Of a DNA stretch of 20,278 nucleotides, positions 1 through 7,542 are shown in pieces. Source of the DNA: a virus. Under the pieces are notes generated by a model, which was given only the letters and a program-made list of their open reading frames with translations, was not told where the DNA came from and ran no database searches. Position 1 is the stretch's first letter. Every line of letters begins with the position of its first letter. Location: IMG/VR virus record IMGVR_UViG_3300025869_002029, positions 1 to 20,278 of that record, one strand, 5' to 3'. Both the position numbers and the translations under genes were made by a program.

Positions 1-991
1 CTAAAAATTGGTCTGAGTTTGCCATAACCATTGGTTCATCATTATCTATAAATTTCTTAGCTAGTAAAGTGGTACAAGCAGCACCCTCTGTTATACCATC
101 TACTTGTACTATCTCACAATTATTATTGGTTATCAAATTTAGTAAATACTTCAAATTGTATTTTTCATAATGACTCCTTTGAACTATAAATATATGTTTA
201 GCATCTATGTTTAAGTTTTCAACTACAACCTGTATCATAGGTTTACCATTAACTTCGATTAATGGTTTAGGAAATGTATAACCAGCTTGTTCAAATCTAG
301 AACCAGCGCCAGCCATCGGAATCAAAACATTCATATTACCACCCTGCCACTTCGGTTTAACTTCTTCATTTTTATTAGCCCTTTCTATAACTTTATTTAT
401 CTTATCGTAAGACACATCATTACTATCTTCTACTGCACACAAATAAGCACCACTACTCAGAGCTCCTTTTCTACCAATATGAGAATCCTCTACAATAACT
501 GTTTGATTAGGATTAACTTCAGCTTTAATCATACATTTTAAATACATCTCTGAATTTGGTTTTGGATTCTTGACATCTTGATTAGAATACATAAAATCTA
601 TATACTCAAAGAATCCTTTTCTAATCAATTGCAGTTTAGCAGTCTCTCTTATTGAATTTGTAGCACAAGCCACCATATAACCATCAGATTTAAAACTTCT
701 TACAATACTTCTAATTCTATCATCAGCAGAGAACCCATCTATGATTTCAATTGTCATTTTCTGTTTTAATTTCCATACAGTATTATGTAACTCTTCTGAC
801 AAACCTTTATTATGAGTTAGCATATTTAATTTTTTAGTGGTAGATAACCCATCATATGTAGATAGATGTTCATCTCTACTTATTACATATTTTTCATCAA
901 TCGAACCCAAAGCTTTATTTAAGGCATTATAATGTAATTCTCTAGCATCTACTAACACACCATCCAAATCAAATATAATTAATTTAATCAT
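1..991 (-). CDS. HAD-family phosphatase fused to a sugar nucleotidyltransferase (3' end outside window)
   Basis: The first 330 codons are open to the window edge. Residues 1-200 look like a HAD-superfamily hydrolase: the nucleophile motif DLDGVLVD is at 8-15, a motif II-like ATNS at 110-113, a lysine in NPKP at 142-145 and the acidic motif VEDS at 167-170. From about residue 220 a nucleotidyltransferase domain begins, with LIPMAGAGSRF at 223-233, PKPLIEVNGKPMI at 241-253 and NSDQ at 325-328. HAD enzymes remove phosphate from small molecules, and such nucleotidyltransferases make NDP-sugars, so a sugar-nucleotide role is likely. There is no stop between the domains; an internal ATG at residue 220 might allow separate translation of the second. 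The start overlaps the upstream gene's stop as ATGA and follows a ggag/agga ribosome site. The sugar cannot be named. Confidence 0.82.
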   Translation of the reverse strand, partial: MIKLIIFDLDGVLVDARELHYNALNKALGSIDEKYVISRDEHLSTYDGLSTTKKLNMLTHNKGLSEELHNTVWKLKQKMTIEIIDGFSADDRIRSIVRSFKSDGYMVACATNSIRETAKLQLIRKGFFEYIDFMYSNQDVKNPKPNSEMYLKCMIKAEVNPNQTVIVEDSHIGRKGALSSGAYLCAVEDSNDVSYDKINKVIERANKNEEVKPKWQGGNMNVLIPMAGAGSRFEQAGYTFPKPLIEVNGKPMIQVVVENLNIDAKHIFIVQRSHYEKYNLKYLLNLITNNNCEIVQVDGITEGAACTTLLAKKFIDNDEPMVMANSDQFL

Positions 992-1737
992 ATCCTACTC
1001 TCCAAATAATAATCTTGTACATTAATGTGTCCTACATGTAATATAATCTCATTACCACAACCTATGTAACCACTACCAACTCCCCATTGTTGTGGCATTG
1101 AGTATGGGTGTATACCAGTATTCCAACTAGCTCTACTCATTTGTAATGGAGCTCTCTTAGGATTGGTTTCCATTAATCTACAGAACTCGCTCAACCAAGC
1201 CCTACCTCTATTGTCTTCTGTATTAAAACTACACCACCACAAATCGTAAGTTAACAGATTACCTTTACTTTCATCTTCATCTAAATGATAATCACCGTCA
1301 TTATTTCTAGTATAAATACCATCAACCTTAACCATTTGTCTTTCATTGGTTGGAACACATACTCCAAACTTCTTTGTTATTGGTAAAATCGTTCTGACCT
1401 CATCTGAGACAAACATCAAATCAGAATCCACAGATACAGCAACATCAGCTGTAGATTCTAATAAACCCTTAGCCTCATAATAATCGCAACAATGCCAACC
1501 CCATCTATGATTAGACTTTGTAAATGGGCTTTCCTCTACATCAATTAACCTAACCTCTACATCAGAATAGTTCTTTCCTAACTCAGGTATATCAGTATAA
1601 AGTGTTAGTTTTGCTTCTGGAAAAAACTTCTTAACAGAAGAGTAAGTTGGGTCTAATCTAAACTCATCAGTAAAACTACCAGGCTGATTAGCAGTAGACC
1701 TAGTACCAAATTCTGAAAATACAAATTCTACATTCAT
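988..1737 (-). CDS. Putative GT-A-like glycosyltransferase with DSD motif
   Basis: This 249-residue protein begins with a beta-strand (NVEFVFSEFG) and has a hydrophobic strand ending in VSVDSD at residues 101-106. That resembles the metal-binding DxD motif of GT-A glycosyltransferases, which hold the nucleotide-sugar through a divalent metal. The C-terminal half is rich in tryptophan, histidine and glycine, including SWNTGIHPYSMPQQWGVGSG, which could be the acceptor side. No signal peptide or membrane segment is visible, so it is probably cytoplasmic. The ATG overlaps the upstream cytidylyltransferase stop as TAATG, with gaggag about 9 bases upstream. I do not recognise the exact family. The call rests on the DSD strand and on its place inside a glycosyltransferase operon. 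Confidence 0.6.
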   Translation of the reverse strand: MNVEFVFSEFGTRSTANQPGSFTDEFRLDPTYSSVKKFFPEAKLTLYTDIPELGKNYSDVEVRLIDVEESPFTKSNHRWGWHCCDYYEAKGLLESTADVAVSVDSDLMFVSDEVRTILPITKKFGVCVPTNERQMVKVDGIYTRNNDGDYHLDEDESKGNLLTYDLWWCSFNTEDNRGRAWLSEFCRLMETNPKRAPLQMSRASWNTGIHPYSMPQQWGVGSGYIGCGNEIILHVGHINVQDYYLESRI

Positions 1738-2162
1738 TAAGTTCTCTCCTCAATTATTTTTGCTATGGTATTAGTAGTGCTGTAGTCATGATTTCTACTA
1801 TTAAACATTATATCTATTTTTAAATCATCACCCGTAAATGGTTTATCTTTGTGGTCATCTCCTAGTATACGAACATCTATTCTATCACTATTGTAAAATA
1901 GATAATCATATAAACCTTCCTCGCCATCGTAAAGAAAAGCCTCATCCACAAACTTACAAGCTTCAACCATCAACAACCTTTCCTTTGGTGTCCATATAGG
2001 TTCATTCTTTTCTCTACCATCTGGCTGTTTAGTCTTAGTTCTATATTCATTGACTGCAACTATTAGATAATCACAATACCTCTTACATTCTTTTAACATC
2101 AATACATGACCTGGATGCATAATATCAAAATAGCCGCTCGTAAATCCTACTATCTTTCTCAA
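1737..2162 (-). CDS. Glycerol-3-phosphate cytidylyltransferase-like nucleotidyltransferase
   Basis: The 141-residue protein is a compact cytidylyltransferase of the TagD/RfaE2-like group, which joins CMP (or AMP) to a phosphorylated small molecule. The signature GYFDIMHPGH lies at residues 10-19, matching the family GxFDxxHxGH nucleotide-binding motif. A second conserved element, NHDYSTT at 124-130, corresponds to the STT segment that contacts the triphosphate. Length fits this family (about 130-160 residues). The start codon is TTG at 2162: it overlaps the upstream stop as TTGA, has gagga about 6 bases upstream, and puts the signature at the expected distance from the N-terminus. It probably activates a polyol or sugar phosphate for the neighbouring transferases. 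The true substrate cannot be read from sequence. Confidence 0.85.
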   Translation of the reverse strand: MRKIVGFTSGYFDIMHPGHVLMLKECKRYCDYLIVAVNEYRTKTKQPDGREKNEPIWTPKERLLMVEACKFVDEAFLYDGEEGLYDYLFYNSDRIDVRILGDDHKDKPFTGDDLKIDIMFNSRNHDYSTTNTIAKIIEERT

Positions 2163-2962
2163 AGTAGTTCCTCGTATACTCTTTTCATCCAGTAAGTTCT
2201 ATCTCTTCCCATATTACTTGGTGGTATAGCATTAAATTGGTATACCCAAGCTGAATTGTATAGGTTAGTTAAACTATCTTCCCAATAACAACTCTCGTGA
2301 AAATAAAATAGCTGCTTTCTAACCATATCCATCATACCAAATTGTCTTGGTAGTAAATTTAGTTCTAAACCAAATTCTTTTCTCATACAATTCATCAATG
2401 TTATGTCACTGCCAGTCAATAATATATCATATGAATCAATAATCTTTTGTTTGTTCTTCTCATAAAAATCAAATACTTTATTGAAAAAGTCTTTGTGTGT
2501 TTTATTGATAATAACAAAACCAGTTTGAAAGAACTCAAAAGATGGTATACAAAACTCTTTGTTCCAAAACATTTTAGAGTAACCATTTATAGCTCTGTTC
2601 ATCCACTCAAAATCCCCATCAGTTAAAACACTTGTAAATTTACCATCTGTCATCTCAAAAAAGTTAGGACAATCAGGATGAACTACTGAATCAGCATCGA
2701 CAACTAATACTTGGTCGTATTCTATTTCGTTGTGTTCTAATATATTTAGAACCTGCCATCTCTGCCAGGTTATTAACATTTCAGATTCAGGACAAATTAA
2801 GTCTGACATAACATATACTTCGTGACCATTCTTTTTAGCCCAAGCTTTCCAAGACTTTATTCCCCATTCATAACCTTGATGTCTGTTTGAATGACCAATA
2901 CTTGATGCGCCAGTTAAATCTTTTTCTCTTTTGATATAAGGTATAAAAATTATATTCTTCAT
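2159..2962 (-). CDS. GT-A glycosyltransferase with DADS motif
   Basis: The 267-residue protein has the strand VLVVDADSVVHP with DADS at residues 89-92, a clear DxD metal and nucleotide-sugar site. It lies about 50 residues after a segment that reads as the second strand of a Rossmann-like GT-A fold (GHEVYVMSD). The middle part, with FFQTGFVIIN around residues 144-153, resembles the acceptor-loop region of GT8/GT34-type galactosyl- or glucosyltransferases. There is no signal peptide or membrane segment. The ATG overlaps the upstream stop as ATGA and has cagga 7 bases upstream. The transferase class is well supported; donor and acceptor are unknown. Confidence 0.75.
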   Translation of the reverse strand: MKNIIFIPYIKREKDLTGASSIGHSNRHQGYEWGIKSWKAWAKKNGHEVYVMSDLICPESEMLITWQRWQVLNILEHNEIEYDQVLVVDADSVVHPDCPNFFEMTDGKFTSVLTDGDFEWMNRAINGYSKMFWNKEFCIPSFEFFQTGFVIINKTHKDFFNKVFDFYEKNKQKIIDSYDILLTGSDITLMNCMRKEFGLELNLLPRQFGMMDMVRKQLFYFHESCYWEDSLTNLYNSAWVYQFNAIPPSNMGRDRTYWMKRVYEELL

Positions 2963-3663
2963 TTTTTTCCTGTATGTTTTTCTAAGTAGAAGTAAGAGTT
3001 GTCTCTACAATCACCATCCATATAATTAAATTTTAATTTGTTCTTCCAAGCACAATAATTAAAACTAAGTTGGTCTCTCTTACTACCATACTTAATTTCT
3101 GTCCACCAATCTTCCATAGTTTTTATACAATCTTGTTCATTGTGCTTTCTCAATATAACACCACCTGTTATTAACCCATTTTGTTTTGGGTATTCATCTT
3201 TTACATATCGTTGCATTTGATTTATTATTAGTTCTGGTTTATCTTTGAAATTCAACTCTCCCCTTTCAGGTGTAAGTTTCATATTTTTTTCAGCTAATTG
3301 TAAAATAGTGTTAGCCTCATCGTAAATACAATTTCTTTTATCATAATCTGGCTGCAAATTATGATTATGAAAAGCTATATTAGCATCACTTAAATATTTT
3401 TTTACCAACTCATCTACATTACCTTTGATAATGTAATTACCATCTATATAAATACTAATATCATATTCGCTAAAATATCTATGAGGAAGTATTTTATAAC
3501 GCTTAGCATTTCTCATATTATCATCATACAAAGGTATACTGTTACTTTCACTAAAACATTTAAAATCCCAACCCTTTGGTAAATTTGGTTTTACTACATC
3601 ATCATAATCACCAAATACAGATGTATAAACAATACATTTTGGCATATCAGACTGCTTTACCAT
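2959..3663 (-). CDS. DUF616 (TOD1/MUCI70-like) glycosyltransferase
   Basis: This 234-residue protein matches what I know of the DUF616 family, a GT-A-like group named for plant TOD1/MUCI70 and also found in bacterial polysaccharide clusters. Visible family features are YTSVFGDYDD at 13-22, an NAKRYKILPH segment at 52-61, and SIYIDGN at 70-76 in place of a classical DxD. Two starts are possible: the ATG at 3663, which overlaps the upstream stop, and an in-frame ATG at 3645 (MPKC) just before the first strand. Neither has a clear ribosome site, so coupling to the upstream gene is likely. The sugar and acceptor are unknown. Confidence 0.7.
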   Translation of the reverse strand: MVKQSDMPKCIVYTSVFGDYDDVVKPNLPKGWDFKCFSESNSIPLYDDNMRNAKRYKILPHRYFSEYDISIYIDGNYIIKGNVDELVKKYLSDANIAFHNHNLQPDYDKRNCIYDEANTILQLAEKNMKLTPERGELNFKDKPELIINQMQRYVKDEYPKQNGLITGGVILRKHNEQDCIKTMEDWWTEIKYGSKRDQLSFNYCAWKNKLKFNYMDGDCRDNSYFYLEKHTGKK

Positions 3664-4534
3664 TTAGATAAATTTCACCACGAACAAAATTATGAGCTAT
3701 TGGAAATTGTCTTTGGACTGTATAGACTTTTGAATATCTAGAAACCAATTGAGTTGTTCCACATTGATTTCCAACATTGTACTTGGCTTTACATCTAATA
3801 TAAAGTTGTATTCTAATTGGCATATGCCTCATATCTAAAGCCAGGTTTATGGAATTAAAAGAAGTTTTACTAATTGGCACCGATGACCAATAAAAATGCT
3901 TTAAAGATGGGTCTATGACATCTAACATCAAATTATCATTCTCATAGTCATACCTATCTGATAACAACAAACAACCGAATTTATCATCTGTATATTCTTT
4001 TATAATAGCATCACCTAATTTCTTTTCTTCTTCGCTAAAGTATAATTCAGGAGCAGAGTCTTTACATTCATCTTCTTCAAGTTGCCAAAACTTTAACATC
4101 TGTTCTAACATTGGGATATTTGGATTATCTTTGTTATAAACTCTGTAATGGTCGTGGAATATTTCTCCTTTAACGCTGTTTACAAAACCATCAACATATG
4201 GATTATTCTTAAAAACATTCACGCCGTTTTTAAATGGATTTTTCCAACTACTCCATTCGTCTCCAATATCTCCACATATTTTCTCTTGTAATTTTGCTGT
4301 AGGTACATAAACTTTACAATCAGGATATTTTTGTTTGAGTAATCTTGGCATAGCAGACACTACACCCCAATCTCCAATACCCAAACACATTCTCATAACT
4401 ACAAATATTTTATTGCCAAGATATTCATCAGGTATCCGTAACCCTTCTGATTCTTCAAAACCCAAAACATCAACATCACCAGCTTTATATAACAAATTAT
4501 CGACAATTCTAAAAAATACCATTGGTTCTATCAT
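3647..4534 (-). CDS. GT9 (heptosyltransferase)-like GT-B glycosyltransferase
   Basis: The 295-residue protein contains GIGDWGVVSAMPRLLKQKYP at residues 52-71. This is the glycine-aspartate loop, proline and LKxxxP helix typical of the N-terminal Rossmann domain in GT9 proteins such as ADP-heptose:LPS heptosyltransferases. A second nucleotide-binding half follows: CLLLSDRYDYEND in the middle, then CGTTQLVSRYSKVYTVQ near the C-terminus, where the family has a GxxH/GxxT loop. It is somewhat shorter than full GT9 enzymes (about 320-350), so it may be a trimmed or divergent member. The ATG overlaps the upstream GT2 stop as ATGA, with gagg about 9 bases upstream. The substrate is not predictable. 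Confidence 0.65.
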   Translation of the reverse strand: MIEPMVFFRIVDNLLYKAGDVDVLGFEESEGLRIPDEYLGNKIFVVMRMCLGIGDWGVVSAMPRLLKQKYPDCKVYVPTAKLQEKICGDIGDEWSSWKNPFKNGVNVFKNNPYVDGFVNSVKGEIFHDHYRVYNKDNPNIPMLEQMLKFWQLEEDECKDSAPELYFSEEEKKLGDAIIKEYTDDKFGCLLLSDRYDYENDNLMLDVIDPSLKHFYWSSVPISKTSFNSINLALDMRHMPIRIQLYIRCKAKYNVGNQCGTTQLVSRYSKVYTVQRQFPIAHNFVRGEIYLNGKAV

Positions 4535-5175
4535 AGCTGCCTCACATTCATTTCTTTACTAAAATTCTTATTATAGAACATATTCTGTTTCTCTTGCTTT
4601 TCTATAGTTTTCGGATGATACAAACTCAATTCTTCTTGTGGTGGTAAATGAGCATATGTTTTACAACCTGTAATATATTCATGTAGTGGTCTAGTCCATC
4701 TTATAGATTCAGCCCTTCTGAATACACGAGCTTGATAATCAGGATAGTTTACCCAACCATTGTCTGTAACTCTCCAACCCCATCTTTGTATATGTTCTTC
4801 TTTCATATCTTCAATTGTATTCACTCTTGGTATCCAAATCAAATCAACTTCGTTTATCTTTAATATTTCTTTTAATTGTTTTACTAATATTTCGTTTGGA
4901 TACTCATCAGCATCTATATGAAATACATAATCACCACTACTCTTTTCTATAACTGAATTTTTATGTTCTGCAAAATTACCATCAAGTTTTCTTTTGTAAA
5001 CTATAGCTTTGTTTTCAGATAGATATTCGCCTAAAACAGCTTCTACCCTTTCGTCATCACCATCTACACAAACTACTATCTCATCTTCATCATCTATGTT
5101 CTTACTTAATACTTCTAATAACTTAATCAGTTCTTCAGCTTCATTGTGAACTGTAATGCCATAACTAATTTTCAT
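4531..5175 (-). CDS. GT2 family glycosyltransferase
   Basis: This is a compact 214-residue GT-A enzyme of family 2. The N-terminus SYGITVHNEAEEL (4-16) is the usual first strand and nucleotide-binding loop. VCVDGDDE (35-42) is the second strand acidic motif, and FHIDADEYP at 85-93 holds the DxD metal site. WTRPLHEYI near residue 160 resembles the catalytic-side loop of WaaE/KdtX-like lipopolysaccharide glucosyltransferases. It lacks a membrane segment. The gene overlaps the upstream one by 11 bases. The fold assignment is firm. Specificity is open: this subfamily acts on lipopolysaccharide core in bacteria, but phage members may act on other acceptors. Confidence 0.85.
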   Translation of the reverse strand: MKISYGITVHNEAEELIKLLEVLSKNIDDEDEIVVCVDGDDERVEAVLGEYLSENKAIVYKRKLDGNFAEHKNSVIEKSSGDYVFHIDADEYPNEILVKQLKEILKINEVDLIWIPRVNTIEDMKEEHIQRWGWRVTDNGWVNYPDYQARVFRRAESIRWTRPLHEYITGCKTYAHLPPQEELSLYHPKTIEKQEKQNMFYNKNFSKEMNVRQL

Positions 5176-5605
5176 TCTTTAACTCTTGTACAAATTGTGT
5201 TGGTAATCTTAAATCCTCTAATGTTACTGAACTCTTCCTAGCCTTATCGTAATTATAACTTCTGTAGATACCATATTTGTTTATTATAGTTCTCATCTTT
5301 TTGTAAAGTTGTTTAGCAGTACCATCCAATTGAACTCTGTATATCTTTTTCTTCTCATCTACTATTTCAGTTGTACCTGCTTGTTCTAATAAAGTCTTCA
5401 TCTGTACAAGTGTTGGTTTATTAGATACCTCTAACTGAATACCATGAACTAAATACTGACTTGATTTGTTCTTAGCTCTGTTTCTTAACTTTGGGTCTAA
5501 CACTAAAATAGTTCTACGAAGTTTTCTACCATCTCTATTTTCATAAACGAAAGATACTATATCACCAGGACTAACTTTATTCCAACTATATGGTAGCTTA
5601 GCCAT
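5165..5605 (-). CDS. Unknown protein with a basic beta-barrel-like N-terminal domain
   Basis: I do not recognise a named family for this 146-residue protein. The N-terminal part, with SPGDIVSFVY (12-21) then RTILVLDP (31-38), looks like a small SH3/PemK-like beta barrel that often binds nucleic acid. The rest is rich in lysine and arginine and includes a helical segment around residues 98-112 (KQLYKKMRTIINKYG). It overlaps the upstream zinc-finger gene by 8 bases and the downstream GT2 gene by 11, so it is translated with them. A nucleic-acid-binding role is only an inference from charge and fold impression. Confidence 0.6.
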   Translation of the reverse strand: MAKLPYSWNKVSPGDIVSFVYENRDGRKLRRTILVLDPKLRNRAKNKSSQYLVHGIQLEVSNKPTLVQMKTLLEQAGTTEIVDEKKKIYRVQLDGTAKQLYKKMRTIINKYGIYRSYNYDKARKSSVTLEDLRLPTQFVQELKNEN

Positions 5606-6053
5606 TATCTTTTATAACTCCCATAGCTTGACAAGCATCCATAAATTCAAACTGACCAAACTTTTGTGCATTCTCAACATCCAATCTTTTCTCATGACCA
5701 TCGTATTTTTCTCTATCCTCTTTAGGTATTTCTACCACCCCAGCATAATACCAATGCCAGTTACTGACAGTTCCTTCGGGATATATTATACCTTTTTCTC
5801 CCATATTAATCACAGATGGAAACCAAACGATATCTCGTTCCTTATCAAATATTTTTAAGTCGTTCATCAATTGACTATGACTCTTTGTATATTCTTCTAA
5901 TTTTTCACTATCGAAAGCAAGATAAGAATTAGATGTCATACCACATTGAAAACAGATATAAGATTCAAAAGGCTTACCTTCTACTTCTGTTTTCTCTACA
6001 AAGCAATTACTATGTAAATCTTTACATAAGGGGCAATTTGTTTTTTCTTCCAT
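5598..6053 (-). CDS. Unknown protein with N-terminal CxxC...CxxC zinc finger
   Basis: The 151-residue protein carries two CxxC pairs, C7/C10 and C34/C37 (CPLC and CFQCG), which form a plausible zinc ribbon. The remainder is acidic and rich in tryptophan and tyrosine (for example NWHWYYAGVVEIP), with no motif I can name. The gene starts one base after the stop of the GT-B gene, behind gaagg, and overlaps the next gene. Zinc ribbons of this kind are common in phage accessory proteins that bind nucleic acid or other proteins; which applies here is not visible. Confidence 0.65.
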   Translation of the reverse strand: MEEKTNCPLCKDLHSNCFVEKTEVEGKPFESYICFQCGMTSNSYLAFDSEKLEEYTKSHSQLMNDLKIFDKERDIVWFPSVINMGEKGIIYPEGTVSNWHWYYAGVVEIPKEDREKYDGHEKRLDVENAQKFGQFEFMDACQAMGVIKDNG

Positions 6054-6054
6054 T

Positions 6055-7389
6055 CTATACCTTCTTTAGTTTTGGTAACTTCATCTCAGTTGGTTTGGCA
6101 CTAGATACTTTCTTTAACTTTGGCAACTTTAAGCTAACCGACTTTGGTTGTTCTTCAAATTTAGGTAGATGATTATCTAATATCCTACCAAATTCAGTAG
6201 TCATTTTGTCCATAGTAAAATTAACTCTATTGTGCATAGCCTGTCTTTTGGCTTTCATTGTATATTCTCTATTCTTTTTAAATACATCCATCATAATTTG
6301 TGAAGCGTATTGGTAGTTTGCGGTAAACCATTCAGCACCTTCAACGAATATTTCTTTCGGTAGAGCTGATGGGTGTACTTTAGTTAATGAGCCTGGCAAA
6401 AGAACTGAGTTATTCTTATTAAGAAAATCCTTATGTCCACTCCAATCAGGAGCAATAACTATCTTCTCTGATATACTAGCCTCTAATAAAGGACGACCGA
6501 AACCCTCACCATGCGTAAAACTAACATGCGCTTTTACTTTTGGATGATTATACATCTGATTCATCTCTTCATCAGTTAAATCTCCGTGTAGTAAATAAAC
6601 AGGAGGAAGCTTGCCGCTTACAGTATCTTTAATATCTTTTATCTTCTGCTTTATTTCATTCCTATCTATAATAGAAAAGGTAGCACCACTTGTTTTCATA
6701 ACTAACGCTGGTGGATTAGGTTTGTTCTTAAAAGTTTCTAAGAATGTCTTTAACAACATACCCGTATCTTTTCTATCCTCTCCTAAGTTACCTTGTAGCC
6801 AATGTCCAGTATAAAGAAATGCAAATCTTTCTTTAATTTTATCCATTTCAGCTTTAAGACTATCTGATATTTCTTTTGTCTTCTTATAAATATTTGTGTC
6901 AGCACCTTCAAATAAAACTTCTATTGGTGATGTTACTTTTAACTCACCAGTTTTCTGTTTTGTTTGTTCATTTATTTCCTCATAAGATACTCTTTCAAAT
7001 ATCCCCTTTACAAACTTCGAGGGTACAATGTTCATATTCATTTTGTTCATACCCTGAATCCACTCTACCTTTGGAGCAGTATTTTCAATACCAGCAGTAA
7101 CTCCTATATTATACTTTCCTAATGAACTAAATTCATTTGGTACGCTGATGTGTAGATGAATGTCGGGTTGTCTTTCTAATTTATTATCAGTAATAATTCT
7201 ATCGATTATTATCTTATCATTTGGCTTTTTATCATCAAGCGCATTCATTGGACAATTTCCCCAACGAAGTGAATTAATTTTTATATCAAACTTATCCATA
7301 GATATAAGACTTCTAACTAAATCTCTACTATGAGAACCATATCCACTTCTTGTGGCAACAGGTCCTGTAATTAACATTAATGGTTTCAT
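6055..7389 (-). CDS. GT4-type GT-B glycosyltransferase with C-terminal KLPKLKKV repeats
   Basis: This 444-residue protein has two Rossmann-like halves. The N-terminal half starts LMLITGPVATRSGYGSHSRD, with the glycine-rich acceptor-side loop usual in GT4 enzymes. The C-terminal half contains FTHGEGFGRPLLEA (291-304), the E-x7-E motif that binds the nucleotide-sugar. After the catalytic part (about residue 410) comes a lysine-rich tail carrying the octapeptide KLPKLKKV twice, at 421-428 and 437-444, the second copy being the very C-terminus. The start has aagagg upstream. It may work with the second GT4 gene just upstream. The tail could tether the enzyme to an anionic partner such as DNA or a membrane, which is inference. 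Confidence 0.85.
   Translation of the reverse strand: MKPLMLITGPVATRSGYGSHSRDLVRSLISMDKFDIKINSLRWGNCPMNALDDKKPNDKIIIDRIITDNKLERQPDIHLHISVPNEFSSLGKYNIGVTAGIENTAPKVEWIQGMNKMNMNIVPSKFVKGIFERVSYEEINEQTKQKTGELKVTSPIEVLFEGADTNIYKKTKEISDSLKAEMDKIKERFAFLYTGHWLQGNLGEDRKDTGMLLKTFLETFKNKPNPPALVMKTSGATFSIIDRNEIKQKIKDIKDTVSGKLPPVYLLHGDLTDEEMNQMYNHPKVKAHVSFTHGEGFGRPLLEASISEKIVIAPDWSGHKDFLNKNNSVLLPGSLTKVHPSALPKEIFVEGAEWFTANYQYASQIMMDVFKKNREYTMKAKRQAMHNRVNFTMDKMTTEFGRILDNHLPKFEEQPKSVSLKLPKLKKVSSAKPTEMKLPKLKKV
6058..6129 (-). repeat. Duplicated segment encoding two KLPKLKKV octapeptides
   Basis: Two 24-base units, 6129-6106 and 6081-6058, encode the same eight residues at the end of the GT-B gene and are separated by 24 bases. 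They differ at several third codon positions, which suggests selection on the peptide rather than a very recent DNA duplication. Confidence 0.75.
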
Positions 7390-7398
7390 ATTTACCTC

Positions 7399-7533
7399 TT
7401 AGTTAAATGGGCTTTTTAAAAATTCAATAAATCCATCACGGACTTTTCTCATAAAAATATCCTCAGAACCTCTAAAGTTTCCTACTATATTTCTTCTACG
7501 ATATGTTCTTTTAGTTTTATTTCTTGCTGGCAT
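7399..7533 (-). CDS. Small basic protein, 44 residues, unknown function
   Basis: This ORF fills most of the gap between two glycosyltransferase genes. It starts MPARNKTKRTYRRRN and ends EFLKSPFN, with a strongly basic N-terminal third (several Arg and Lys in the first 14 residues) and a mixed helix-like remainder. Its ATG has taggagaag upstream, a good ribosome site that partly covers the end of the preceding gene. The next gene starts 9 bases after its stop, with its own ribosome site. Translation therefore looks likely. No family is recognised; a short basic peptide could bind DNA, RNA or a partner enzyme. Confidence 0.6.
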   Translation of the reverse strand: MPARNKTKRTYRRRNIVGNFRGSEDIFMRKVRDGFIEFLKSPFN

Positions 7534-7542
7534 ATTCTTCTC

